64,000 nucleotides of DNA from Bradyrhizobium sp. Ec3.3. GTDB lineage: Bacteria > Pseudomonadota > Alphaproteobacteria > Rhizobiales > Xanthobacteraceae. The notes below the pieces were generated by a model. The model was given only the letters and a program-made list of their open reading frames with translations. It had not been told where the DNA came from and ran no database searches. This document shows positions 32,596 to 43,534 of this stretch, in pieces (position 1 is the stretch's first letter; the number at the start of each line of letters is the position of its first letter). A program made the translations under genes and the position numbers. The stretch is taken from contig NZ_AXAS01000030.1 of the NCBI RefSeq assembly GCF_000472925.1, forward strand, positions 62,001 through 126,000. Direction: 5' to 3'.

Positions 32596-34359
32596 TCAGC
32601 GCGCCTCGCTCGGCTCCGCCCGGGCTGGTGCGCCGGCGCCGCCGAGCAGGTGGATCTCGCCGTCCTGGACCAGCCTGACATTGCGGGTGTGGAAGGCATC
32701 GAGCGTCGAGCGGTGGCCGATCGACACGATCGTGGTCGATGGCAGCCTCTCCTCCATGAGCCGGTAGAGCAGGGCCTCGGACGGCTCGTCGAGCGAGGCG
32801 GTCGCCTCGTCGAGGAACAGGTAATCCGGCGCATGCAGTAGTGCGCGGGCAACCCCCAGGCGCTGCTGCTCGCCGAGCGACAGCGTCCTGTTCCAGTGCG
32901 CTTCCTCGTCGAGCTGCTCGGACAGCCTCGGCATGCCGACCGCTCTCAGCGCCTCCTTGATCTTGTCCGGCGCGATCGTGCCGTGCTCGGCCGGGTAGAT
33001 CACGGCGTCGCCGAGCGGGCCAATGGGGAAATACGGCCGCTGCGGCAGCATCATCAGGCTGGACTTCCCGGGGATGGCGATCTTGCCGGTGCCGAACGGC
33101 CAGATCCCGGCGATGGCGCGGAACAGCGTCGACTTGCCCGAGCCCGACGGTCCGGTCACCAGCACGCGCTCGGGGTGCTGGATCGCAAAGGCGTTGGCTG
33201 CGACCAGCGGTTTGCCGTTGGGAAGCTTCACCAGCAGCTGCTCGAGCGCGATGGCCTCGCTGCCCGTGGATGGCGTGACGCCGATGGTGGGCTCGTGCGC
33301 GGGAAGATGGGCGGCCGAGCTGACCGACATCTCGAAACCGTCGAGGCGGGCCACCACCGCGCGCCATTCGGCGAGCGAGCGGTAGGTCGTCACGAAGAAC
33401 GACAGCGCGCGCTGCACGCTCGAGAAGGCCGAGCCGGTCTGCATCATGTCGCCGAGCTGGATCTTCTTGGCGAAATAGGCCGGCGCCACCAGCACGTAGG
33501 GAAAGATCACAGCGGCCTGCTGATAGCTCGCCGTGAACGCGGTAAGGCGTTTGGTGCGGCTCATGATCGCGTACCAGTTGCCAACCACGAAGCCGAAGCG
33601 GTGCAACAGGCGGCCGCGCTCGGCGCTCTCTCCCTTCAGCAGCGCGATCTGCTCCGAGTTCTCGCGCACCCGCACCAGGTTGAAACGGAAGTCGGCTTCA
33701 TAGCGCTGCTGCTCGAAATTGAGGTTGACCAGCGGCATGCCGATCCAGTGCGTCAGTGCGGTGCCGAGGATGGCATAGAGCAGCGCGCCCCACACCAGAT
33801 AGCCGGGGATCGCGAAATCGAGCCCGGAGATATGCAGCGGCGCGGCGTTGGAGAGGCCCCACAGGATAATCACGAAGGAGAACAGCGTCACGATCGAGGA
33901 GAGCAGGCCGATGCTGATGCTGAGCGTCTGCTCGACGAAGGTCTTGACGTCCTCGGTGATGCGCTGGTCGGGGTTGTCAGCGGCATCGCCCTTGAGCTGC
34001 ATGCGGTAGTGCGTGGCGCCCTCGAGCCATTCGCCGAGATAGTGACGCGTCAGCCATTGCCGCCAGCGGATCTGGAGCCACTGGTTGAGATAGAGCTGGT
34101 AGACCGCGAGCGCGACGAAAGCCGAGGCGAGGCCGATGAAGATCCAGATCTCGCGCACGAAGGTGTCGAGATCATAGGCCTGGAGCGCACTGTAGAAGCG
34201 GTTCTGCCACTGGTTCACGAGCACGTCGATTGCGACCAGCGCCAGCTCGATTGCGATGACGGCGGCGAGCAGGCCGCGGCCGGCCCATTTGTCCTCGGAC
34301 CGGAAGTAGGGCATGGCGATTCGCCAAACGGTCGCGAGCGTCGCGCGGATGTTCTTCAC
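32596..34359 (-). CDS. ABC transporter, fused BacA/SbmA-like permease and ATPase
   Basis: 587 residues from a GTG with GGAG upstream. The N-terminal half (about 20-330) has five or six membrane helices and the family features VNQWQNRFYSALQAYD and RWRQWLTRHYLGEWL, typical of SbmA/BacA-like and ABC_membrane_2 permeases. The C-terminal half is an ABC ATPase: Walker A TGPSGSGKSTLF, signature LSLGEQQRLGVARALL, Walker B YLFLDEATASLDE, and switch His in GHRS. It is a half-transporter that should dimerise in the inner membrane. Relatives export or import peptides, B12 or fatty acyl-CoA; BclA of Bradyrhizobium, with the same architecture, is needed for symbiosis with NCR-producing legumes. Confidence 0.92.
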   Translation of the reverse strand: MKNIRATLATVWRIAMPYFRSEDKWAGRGLLAAVIAIELALVAIDVLVNQWQNRFYSALQAYDLDTFVREIWIFIGLASAFVALAVYQLYLNQWLQIRWRQWLTRHYLGEWLEGATHYRMQLKGDAADNPDQRITEDVKTFVEQTLSISIGLLSSIVTLFSFVIILWGLSNAAPLHISGLDFAIPGYLVWGALLYAILGTALTHWIGMPLVNLNFEQQRYEADFRFNLVRVRENSEQIALLKGESAERGRLLHRFGFVVGNWYAIMSRTKRLTAFTASYQQAAVIFPYVLVAPAYFAKKIQLGDMMQTGSAFSSVQRALSFFVTTYRSLAEWRAVVARLDGFEMSVSSAAHLPAHEPTIGVTPSTGSEAIALEQLLVKLPNGKPLVAANAFAIQHPERVLVTGPSGSGKSTLFRAIAGIWPFGTGKIAIPGKSSLMMLPQRPYFPIGPLGDAVIYPAEHGTIAPDKIKEALRAVGMPRLSEQLDEEAHWNRTLSLGEQQRLGVARALLHAPDYLFLDEATASLDEPSEALLYRLMEERLPSTTIVSIGHRSTLDAFHTRNVRLVQDGEIHLLGGAGAPARAEPSEAR

Positions 34360-34655
34360 AGATAGGGGTCTCCTGCGGGGTAGGCGCAAGCGCCTGATGC
34401 AACGGCGCAAATAAGCGCGCTTAGACTAAAGTTGCAAATCCGGCGATTTGCGTTGTCCGGGCCGGCGATCCTAGCATGGGCACAACGGCCGCGGGGTGGG
34501 GGCCGCCGGGACTTCGCGAGCTTGTGAGCGGATGGGAACCGCCGCATTTCGCGACATGACCGCTTCAGGATGAAAAGTTATCGCGCCCCACGTCAAGCAG
34601 GTTCGGCTGTCCACGCTGGCCGCCCTGCCACACCAACGCGTGGGGGAGAAAGACC

Positions 34656-36320
<1,665 letters not shown>

Positions 36321-36343
36321 CGCCGCGGATCTGGTGGCAAAGG

Positions 36344-36377
36344 AAAATCCCCGCGGGAGCGATCCCGCGGGGATTTT
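36344..36377 (+). terminator. Rho-independent terminator after the lactate permease
   Basis: ATCCCCGCGGG and CCCGCGGGGAT form a long stem with a short loop. It is flanked by AAAA on the left and TTTT on the right, so it could also work in the opposite direction. Confidence 0.9.
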
Positions 36378-36455
36378 GCGCGTGCGGCGAACCTTCTCAA
36401 CGTCGTCTCCGTCTTATAGAAGGTGCGGCTTGTTCAAGGACGGTCGAGAGGTCTC

Positions 36456-36854
36456 ATGGTTTCGGTCAAGCAGATGGTGTGCGCGGCTGCCGCGGTGGTG
36501 CTGATGGCGGGCGCGGCCCATGCCGAGGAAGGCTTTCCCTTCGGGACCGAGATGACGCTCGAGGCCCTGCCGCAGCCTGGTTCGAAGCGCATTCCCAACA
36601 TCGAGATCGGCGACAATGGCGAGGTGGTGCTGGAACTCTGGTGCAAGGGCGGCAAGGGCCAGTTCTCGGTCGCCGGCAACACCGTGATCTTCGTTCCCGG
36701 CCAGATTCAGGACCGTTCCTGCCCGCCAGCCAAGGCCCAGGCCGATGACGACCTTGTCGCGGCGCTCGCCAGTGTCGAGACCTGGAAGCGCCAGGGCGAC
36801 TTTCTCACGCTGATCGGCCCGAAGCCGCTGCGTTTCCGGACGAACGGGAATTAA
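36456..36854 (+). CDS. Small secreted hypothetical protein
   Basis: 132 residues. The signal peptide starts MVSVKQMVCAAAAVVLMAGA, cleaved after AHA. The mature part (FPFGTEMTLEALPQPGSKRI, NGEVVLELWCKGGKGQFSV, VIFVPGQIQDRSCPPAKA) has two cysteines and ends in a short beta-rich domain somewhat like HslJ/META domains. The periplasm is its likely location. A GAGAGG site precedes the ATG; an in-frame GTG upstream is unlikely. Function unknown. Confidence 0.78.
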   Translation: MVSVKQMVCAAAAVVLMAGAAHAEEGFPFGTEMTLEALPQPGSKRIPNIEIGDNGEVVLELWCKGGKGQFSVAGNTVIFVPGQIQDRSCPPAKAQADDDLVAALASVETWKRQGDFLTLIGPKPLRFRTNGN

Positions 36855-36866
36855 ACCAACTCGCTG

Positions 36867-36968
36867 TCGTGCCCCGGCTCGACCGGGGCACCCAGTACGC
36901 CGCGGCCCATCGACTCAATCACGACCGCCTCGGCGTACTGAATCGCCCGGTCAAGCCGGGCGATGACC
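36867..36968. repeat. Composite palindromic repeat (GCCCCGG/CCGGGGC type)
   Basis: Three nested or adjacent dyads: GCCCCGG-CTCGA-CCGGGGC, CAGTACGCCG returning as CGGCGTACTG, and CGCCCGG-TCAAG-CCGGGCG. It lies between two convergent genes and may end transcription on both sides. Confidence 0.7.
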
Positions 36969-36985
36969 AAGCGTTGGCGTGCGGA

Positions 36986-38197
36986 CTATTTCCACACCGA
37001 CTTGTCGGCGTCCCAGCGCTGGCCCTTCAGCTCCTTCGCCAGCGCCTCGATCGCGCCGTTGTCGTCGGTCTGATCGCCCTCTTCGTCGGCGCTCGCTTCA
37101 TCCGACAGATTGAGCTTGGCTCCGGTGCTCTCGTCGGCCGTGGTGATGGCGGGGCTGCCGACCCAGAGCAGGAGGCGGTCGCTGCTGCCGGGCTTGTCGG
37201 TCGAGACGAGGCCAGCGACTTCGATCGTGTCGGTGAGCTCGAGCGCCGGGAAATCCTGGTTCGGCCGCTTCAAGAGGACCTTGAGCTTGCCGGTGACGGG
37301 GTTGAAGCTTTGCGAGACGGTTTTTGCCGCCAGCGTGCGCGCCAGCACGTTCGCGACGGTCCCGGCGAGCCGGTCCCGGCTGATCTTGTCGCCGTCGCGC
37401 CAGTCGGCGGCGGAGAAGCGGATGGTGCGGTCCATCTCCATCATGCCGGCAGTCCAGCCTGCCGCGGTAACGCCCGGCATCGCCTTGAACTTGGCGATCA
37501 GTGCGCTCGCCCGCTCCGGGTCGACCGACATGTTGATGGTCTGCTCGCCGGCGCGCAGCGCGTCGCAGCCGACCGACAGGCTTGCCAGCGTCACCTCGAC
37601 ATCCTGGCCCTTCAGGCTCTTCAGGAAGTCGGTCGCCGCCTCTAACTTGACCTTGACCGCGATCGCCTCCGGCGAGACCTCGGTGAAATCCTTCGGCTGT
37701 GGCGTGATGCCGTCGTCCGAGGTCTGGTTGTCCAGAAACTCCTTCTCGCTGAGGTCGGAATTGTCGGGGGAGGCGACCTCGGTCACGTTGCCGCCGATCG
37801 AGATCTGGCCGCGGAATTCGAAGGTGTCGTTGGTCTGCTTGCGCGTCAGCTTGACGGTGACCGGCGCCTTGTCGCCGAGGCTCTGGGTCGTGCCCGACAG
37901 GAGCTGGCCGGCGACCGTGAGGTTGACGACGAAGCGGTCCTTGCGGTCGGAATTTTTCGCGGCCGGGTAGCAGACGTCCAGCACGGCCGAGGTGACCGTC
38001 TTGCCCTGGCGGGTCTCCTTCAGGATGACGTCGGCATTGCCATCCATCAGCCCGTCGATCGAGGTGAAATAGCGCGTCTCGGTTCCGCCGGGCGCCGTGG
38101 CCTTTGGCGACAGCTTCATCTGGGCGGACGCGACGTCAGGCGAAACTGCAAGCAGTGCCGCCAAAAAACCAATCGAGCAGAACGAAAGCGCGCGCAT
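36986..38197 (-). CDS. Large secreted hypothetical protein
   Basis: 403 residues from the ATG at 38197 (GAGGG upstream). The signal peptide (MRALSFCSIGFLAALLAVSP, cleaved after ASA) sends it to the periplasm. The mature protein is acidic and beta-rich, with repeated patterns of VTVKLTR, TFEFRGQISIGG and VKVKLEAATDFL, but no domain I recognise. The C-terminus is polar and charged and ends DADKSVWK. No membrane helix or lipobox is visible. A palindromic repeat precedes it. Function unknown; a multi-domain envelope protein is the best description. Confidence 0.7.
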   Translation of the reverse strand: MRALSFCSIGFLAALLAVSPDVASAQMKLSPKATAPGGTETRYFTSIDGLMDGNADVILKETRQGKTVTSAVLDVCYPAAKNSDRKDRFVVNLTVAGQLLSGTTQSLGDKAPVTVKLTRKQTNDTFEFRGQISIGGNVTEVASPDNSDLSEKEFLDNQTSDDGITPQPKDFTEVSPEAIAVKVKLEAATDFLKSLKGQDVEVTLASLSVGCDALRAGEQTINMSVDPERASALIAKFKAMPGVTAAGWTAGMMEMDRTIRFSAADWRDGDKISRDRLAGTVANVLARTLAAKTVSQSFNPVTGKLKVLLKRPNQDFPALELTDTIEVAGLVSTDKPGSSDRLLLWVGSPAITTADESTGAKLNLSDEASADEEGDQTDDNGAIEALAKELKGQRWDADKSVWK

Positions 38198-38216
38198 CGA
38201 TGAAACCCTCAGAGAT

Positions 38217-38315
38217 GGAGCATGATCCGGAAAAGTGTGAAGCGGTTTTCCGAAAAGATCATGCTCAAACAATAGCCTAAAGCGCGATGACGATTCATCC
38301 CGATCAGCGCTTTAG
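38217..38315. repeat. Palindromic repeat of the AGCATGATCCGG family, second copy
   Basis: Starts GAGCATGATCCGGAAAAGTG and returns with GATCATGCTC, then CCTAAAGCGCGATGACG and a closing GCGCTTTAG. It is the same family as 18125-18254, here shorter, and lies just upstream of the large secreted protein gene (minus). Confidence 0.88.
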
Positions 38316-38378
38316 AATCGGCGCCACCGTAGTGGGTTTTGGCCGGCGGTTGAATCGGAAAGCGCCGGATATGGTCGG

Positions 38379-38409
38379 CAAAAAAGAAGGCCGCCCGGAG
38401 GCGGCCTTC
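38379..38409 (-). terminator. Rho-independent terminator after groEL
   Basis: On the minus strand a perfect 10-bp stem, GAAGGCCGCC/GGCGGCCTTC, is followed by TTTTTT. It is 30 bases after the groEL stop. Confidence 0.9.
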
Positions 38410-38438
38410 GCGTCATTTTTTGGCTGGTTGCGACGGGC

Positions 38439-40067
<1,629 letters not shown>

Positions 40068-40118
40068 TTTTTGCTCCTGGAAACCTAAACTGGATGGGAG
40101 CCGCACGTTCCCGTCGTC

Positions 40119-40220
40119 ATTGCCGGATGGAGGCCCGGCAATCCATCGTCTTGCGAGGAAGGATGGATGCCCGGGTCATCTGACGCGAAGACGCGCTTCG
40201 CGCTTCTGCCCGGGCATGAC
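40119..40220. repeat. Palindromic repeat pair inside the groES-groEL spacer
   Basis: A small dyad TTGCCGG/CCGGCAA (about 40119-40142) is followed by the larger one with arms ATGCCCGGG (40167-40175) and CCCGGGCAT (40209-40217). The inner stem of the larger dyad is the same as at 9690-9743, in inverted orientation. Confidence 0.87.
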
Positions 40221-40255
40221 AATGGTGCGTGCGGCGGGGTTGGGGGCGGTCGGCC

Positions 40256-40552
40256 TTAGGCCAGGACGCCCATGATGTCCGACTCCTTCATGATCAGGAG
40301 ATCTTCATTGTCGATCTTGACCTCGGTGCCCGACCACTTGCCGAACAGCACGCGGTCGCCGACCTTGAGGTCGATCGGGATCAGCTTGCCCGCCTCGTCG
40401 CGGCCGCCGGGGCCGACGGCGACGATCTCGCCCTGGGACGGCTTCTCCTTGGCGGTGTCGGGAATGATGATGCCGCCCTTGGTCTTTTCCTCGGCATCGA
40501 TACGTTTGACCACGACACGGTCATGCAGCGGACGAAATTTGGACTTAGCCAT
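40256..40552 (-). CDS. groES: Co-chaperonin GroES
   Basis: 98 residues, cytoplasmic. The protein starts MAKSKFRPLHDRVVVKRIDA and includes the mobile loop (EEKTKGGIIIPDTAKEKP) that binds GroEL. VGDRVLFGKWSGTEVKI and the closing DIMGVLA are typical. It forms the heptameric lid for GroEL. The promoter region immediately upstream carries a CIRCE operator and a -35/-10 pair. A palindromic repeat separates it from groEL. Confidence 0.97.
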   Translation of the reverse strand: MAKSKFRPLHDRVVVKRIDAEEKTKGGIIIPDTAKEKPSQGEIVAVGPGGRDEAGKLIPIDLKVGDRVLFGKWSGTEVKIDNEDLLIMKESDIMGVLA

Positions 40553-40655
40553 GACGTTTCCCTTTGGAAGCTCGCTTCGGAAGCAGCGGAAGTAGGTGAG
40601 GGGCCTGCGCCCCCGTCCGACCTCTGGATCGAATGCCAGGATCGAACGGCGCGCT

Positions 40656-40682
40656 TTAGCAATCGGGCTTCCCGAGTGCTAA
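40656..40682 (-). promoter_or_regulatory. CIRCE operator (HrcA binding site)
   Basis: On the plus strand, TTAGCAATC, nine bases, then GAGTGCTAA, differing from the consensus TTAGCACTC-N9-GAGTGCTAA by one base. It lies 104 bases upstream of groES and just downstream of a -10 box, where HrcA repression would block initiation. hrcA itself is not in the window. Confidence 0.93.
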
Positions 40683-40693
40683 TAGTGCGCCCG

Positions 40694-40722
40694 GAAATAT
40701 GGCTTGGCCGCGATCCTGTCAA
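40694..40722 (-). promoter_or_regulatory. Housekeeping-type promoter of groES-groEL
   Basis: On the minus strand, TTGACA (40722-40717), a 17-base spacer, then TATTTC (40699-40694). The spacing is ideal and the CIRCE dyad starts just downstream. The -35 is a perfect match; the -10 matches in the first two and some later positions. Confidence 0.7.
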
Positions 40723-40893
40723 GCAAAGGTGGTTAAGCCATTGGTGAGACGGATATAGGATGTTGACGATCGAAACGAATTGGGGACGCTGGCGTAATCT
40801 ACGACGTCATTGCCCCGACAGCGGTTTTGCGCTTGGCTGCGGGAGGGGGCTGCCAGGCTCGTGTTTGGGGGGCGCTTTGCTCGGGGGAATGCC

Positions 40894-41415
40894 ATGATCA
40901 GTTCAGCTCACGCGCGGACGGTTGCCAAGCTGGGCGCCGCCGCAGCCTTGGCGCTGCTGCTGGGTGCATGTGGCGGCGGTATGAGCCTGCCGTCGTTCTC
41001 GTCGTCCTCGCCGGCGCCGGAGGCCGAGCCGGGCACCGGGCCGGAGATGCCGGCCTCGATCCGCGCCGACGAGATCGTCGGCCGCTGGGGCCTTGCCTCG
41101 TTCCAGAACCCGGCTGACCGCGCCCGCACCGAGGCTGCGGCCCGCGCCCAGTGCAAGAATCCCTATGTGATCGGCGCCGGCTCGAGCGGCGGCGTGATCA
41201 TGCATCTGGCCGACCAGGCGACGCCGCAGGAGCTGCGGCTGAAGGGTTCACCGAGCGGCAAGAACTATATCGGACCGGCCGGCCCGACCCCCAGCGAGCA
41301 GGACCGCGAGATCGTCTCCTTCGACGGCCGCGTCATGGTCACCCGCTTCATCGACAAGGACGCCGCCACCCGCTACGGCAACATGGTCTACGTCCGCTGC
41401 GCGCCGAGGGCGTAA
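40894..41415 (+). CDS. Lipoprotein, hypothetical
   Basis: 173 residues. The N-terminus is a lipoprotein signal with the lipobox LLLGAC (about residues 21-26), so it should be lipid-anchored in the envelope. A short, serine- and proline-rich linker precedes a small domain starting ASIRADEIVGRWGLASFQNP, with YVIGAGSSGGVIMHLADQ and VSFDGRVMVTRFIDKDAATR, and one cysteine near the end. The shape resembles small beta-rich rhizobial lipoproteins of unknown role. A GGGGA site supports the ATG at 40894. Confidence 0.83.
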   Translation: MISSAHARTVAKLGAAAALALLLGACGGGMSLPSFSSSSPAPEAEPGTGPEMPASIRADEIVGRWGLASFQNPADRARTEAAARAQCKNPYVIGAGSSGGVIMHLADQATPQELRLKGSPSGKNYIGPAGPTPSEQDREIVSFDGRVMVTRFIDKDAATRYGNMVYVRCAPRA

Positions 41416-41431
41416 GCGAGACCTAGCCACT

Positions 41432-41518
41432 CGTCATTGCGAGGGGCAAAGCGACGAAGCAATCCAGACTGCCGCCGCGGAAGCCGCTCTGGATTGCTTC
41501 GCTTCGCTCCCAATGACG
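41432..41518. repeat. Imperfect inverted repeat, same family as 12426-12505
   Basis: CGTCATTGCGAGG on the left returns as CCCAATGACG on the right, with GAAGCAATCCAG and CTGGATTGCTTC as the inner arms. It lies between the convergent lipoprotein and cheZ genes. Confidence 0.85.
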
Positions 41519-41525
41519 GCCAAAC

Positions 41526-41554
41526 AAAAACGCCGGCTTCCCGCCGGCGTTTTG
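41526..41554. terminator. Bidirectional terminator between lipoprotein and cheZ genes
   Basis: AAAACGCCGGC and GCCGGCGTTTT form a perfect stem with a TTCCC loop. A-run and T-run flank it, so it can end transcription from both sides. It sits 22 bases past the cheZ stop. Confidence 0.88.
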
Positions 41555-41576
41555 TTTCTCTTCGTGTTCCGTCCGT

Positions 41577-42350
41577 TCAGTCGAACAGGGCGTCGATGTC
41601 GTCCTGCGAGGCGTGGCCGACGTCGCCGGCGAGCTTCGGGCCGTTGAGGAGCTTGGCGTCCTCGTCGCGGGTGTCGATGATCGGCTGCGCGTGGGCCTTG
41701 ATCGCGTCGACGCCACCCCAGATCTCCATCATCGCATTGATGTGCTGCTCGATGAACTTCATCGTGCCCATCACCTTGTTGATGCGCTGACCGGTCAGGT
41801 CCTGGAAGTTGCAGGCCTCGAAGATCGAGATGACGCGTTCCTGGATGTCGTCGGCGAGCCGCTTCTGCTGGTCGACCGAATCCACCTTGGAGAGCGCGCT
41901 CGCGGCCTGGTCGATCGACTCGGCCGCTTCGAGGATCTGCTGGGTCGCCTGCTCGGTGCCGCCGACCACCGCGCCGAGCTCGCCATTGACCTTGGCCATT
42001 TCGCCGCCGTCGAAGCTCTTGCCGTGCAGCGTCGCGATCTCGCGCTTGGTGCGATCGATGGCGTCATGAATGAGGTCGAGCTCGACCTTCAGTTTCTCGC
42101 ACTGCTCGATTTGGGCGCGGTAGGTCTCCAGCATCGCGCGCGTGTCGGCGACTTCCTGCGCGACGACGGCCTCGGTCGAGGGCGGCGCGGCGTTCGCGGC
42201 CTGGCTGTTGCGCGCCATTTGCGCGCGGATCGCGCGCAGCTCGGCCATGATCTCGCTGTGCATCGGAGCGGTCTCGTCAATCATCTCGGAAATAGGCATC
42301 TCGCCGACGATAGCTTCCTCGGCGCGAAAACGTTTGCGATGAACAGCCAT
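41577..42350 (-). CDS. cheZ: Protein phosphatase CheZ
   Basis: 257 residues, mainly helical. The catalytic segment NFQDLTGQRI (181-190) includes the Gln that activates water for dephosphorylation of CheY-P. The extreme C-terminus QDDIDALFD (249-257) matches the CheY-docking tail, joined by a flexible linker. It acts in the cytoplasm to end the chemotaxis signal. No other che or motility gene is nearby, so it is an orphan copy, possibly acting on a different response regulator. A TTAACCAT half-site lies about 115 bases upstream. Confidence 0.9.
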   Translation of the reverse strand: MAVHRKRFRAEEAIVGEMPISEMIDETAPMHSEIMAELRAIRAQMARNSQAANAAPPSTEAVVAQEVADTRAMLETYRAQIEQCEKLKVELDLIHDAIDRTKREIATLHGKSFDGGEMAKVNGELGAVVGGTEQATQQILEAAESIDQAASALSKVDSVDQQKRLADDIQERVISIFEACNFQDLTGQRINKVMGTMKFIEQHINAMMEIWGGVDAIKAHAQPIIDTRDEDAKLLNGPKLAGDVGHASQDDIDALFD

Positions 42351-42662
42351 ATTGAAACTCCCCCCACCTCACTCACGCGGCCTTTGTAGACAGAAGGGAT
42401 TTAACACGACGTTCACGGCGGGAACTGCTTTGCGATTGCGGGCAATTCGCGTGCTCACCGTCGATTAACCATGCGTGTCAGCCGTTCACCGAAAATAAAC
42501 GCTAGCGGACAAAAGGCGCAGGCGTTCGCGACGTGGTGAATCAAGACGCCGTTTCCGTTTACCAAACCAAACGGCTTTTGATTTTAAGTGGGCCGCATCG
42601 CGAAGGGCAGGTCTGCGCCCGCCGCGATGAACGCACCAGACGAAACAGTACAGAGTACGTCG
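42351..42662. other. Divergent region between cheZ and the L,D-transpeptidase
   Basis: 312 bases without a supported gene. A TTAACCAT site at 42465-42472, the half motif of CtrA, lies between the two starts. The L,D-transpeptidase frame is open from 42588, so its start might lie inside this interval (ATG 42627). Confidence 0.45.
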
Positions 42663-43463
42663 ATGTTCAAGAAAATGTCTGTCGCGCTGCTCGGCAGCGC
42701 CTGCTCCTTTATCGCTGGCGCCGATCGCGCCGCCGCCTTCGACAACACCGTGCCATCCGATCCGCCCGCCGTACTCTATACGCCCCGGGTGCCGCCGCAG
42801 CCGGTGCGCGTCGCCTCCAATGCCAACATGGGCGGCGGCTTCATCGAATTCCTGTTCGGCGGCGAGGAGCGCGGCCAGCGCTATTATCCGCAGCAGCAGC
42901 CGACGTATCAGCAGCAGCCGGCCTATTACGACCAGCGCCGTTTGCCGCCGATGGGCGAGCCGCAGATGCAGGGCGCAGTGCCGCAGCAGGAGGCCGTCGA
43001 TCCGCGCTCGCGACCCTTTGATCCGAGGTTCGAGAAGCAGTTCGTCGCGTACGAGGGCAAGGAGGGCGCCGGCACGATCGTCGTCGATACGCCCAACAAG
43101 TTCCTCTATCTGGTCGAGGGCAACGGCAGGGCACTGCGCTACGGCATCGGCGTCGGCCGTCCCGGCTTCACCTGGTCGGGCGTGAAGGCGATCACGGCCA
43201 AGCGCGAATGGCCGGACTGGACGCCGCCGGCGGAAATGATCGCACGCCGTCCCGACCTGCCGCGGCACATGGAAGGCGGCCCTGAAAATCCGCTCGGTGC
43301 GCGCGCGATGTATCTGGGCTCTTCGCTGTATCGCATCCACGGCTCCAACGAGCCCTGGACCATCGGCACCAACGTTTCCTCCGGCTGCATCCGCATGCGC
43401 AACGAGGACGTCATCGACCTCTACGGCCGCGTCAATGTCGGCACCAGGGTCGTGGTGATGTGA
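42663..43463 (+). CDS. L,D-transpeptidase (YkuD domain)
   Basis: 266 residues from ATG 42663 (an alternative is 42627). The signal peptide starts MFKKMSVALLGSACSFIAGA. A long Q/Y/P-rich linker (QQQPTYQQQPAYYDQR) precedes the YkuD domain from about residue 130. The catalytic region is RIHGSNEPWTIGTNVSSGCI, whose His and Cys (S-S-G-C-I-R-M) form the active site. It should make 3-3 peptidoglycan cross-links or attach proteins such as outer-membrane barrels to peptidoglycan in the periplasm. A strong terminator follows. Confidence 0.93.
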   Translation: MFKKMSVALLGSACSFIAGADRAAAFDNTVPSDPPAVLYTPRVPPQPVRVASNANMGGGFIEFLFGGEERGQRYYPQQQPTYQQQPAYYDQRRLPPMGEPQMQGAVPQQEAVDPRSRPFDPRFEKQFVAYEGKEGAGTIVVDTPNKFLYLVEGNGRALRYGIGVGRPGFTWSGVKAITAKREWPDWTPPAEMIARRPDLPRHMEGGPENPLGARAMYLGSSLYRIHGSNEPWTIGTNVSSGCIRMRNEDVIDLYGRVNVGTRVVVM

Positions 43464-43485
43464 ACGCGGCGAGAGCCGCGAAACG

Positions 43486-43514
43486 AAAACGGCCGCCGGA
43501 AGGGCGGCCGTTTT
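43486..43514. terminator. Bidirectional terminator after the L,D-transpeptidase
   Basis: AAAACGGCCGCC and GGCGGCCGTTTT form a long perfect stem around a short loop, with flanking A and T runs. It separates convergent genes. Confidence 0.92.
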
Positions 43515-43534
43515 GCATTTGAGGGTGATGCTGC

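Noticed and set aside
32896..34365. 489-codon plus-strand frame opposite the ABC transporter
   Set aside because: The minus strand has Walker A, signature and Walker B motifs; the plus frame has none.
34356..34547. Small minus-strand frame upstream of the ABC gene
   Set aside because: No ribosome-binding site, overlaps the ABC start in another frame, and has no protein-like features.
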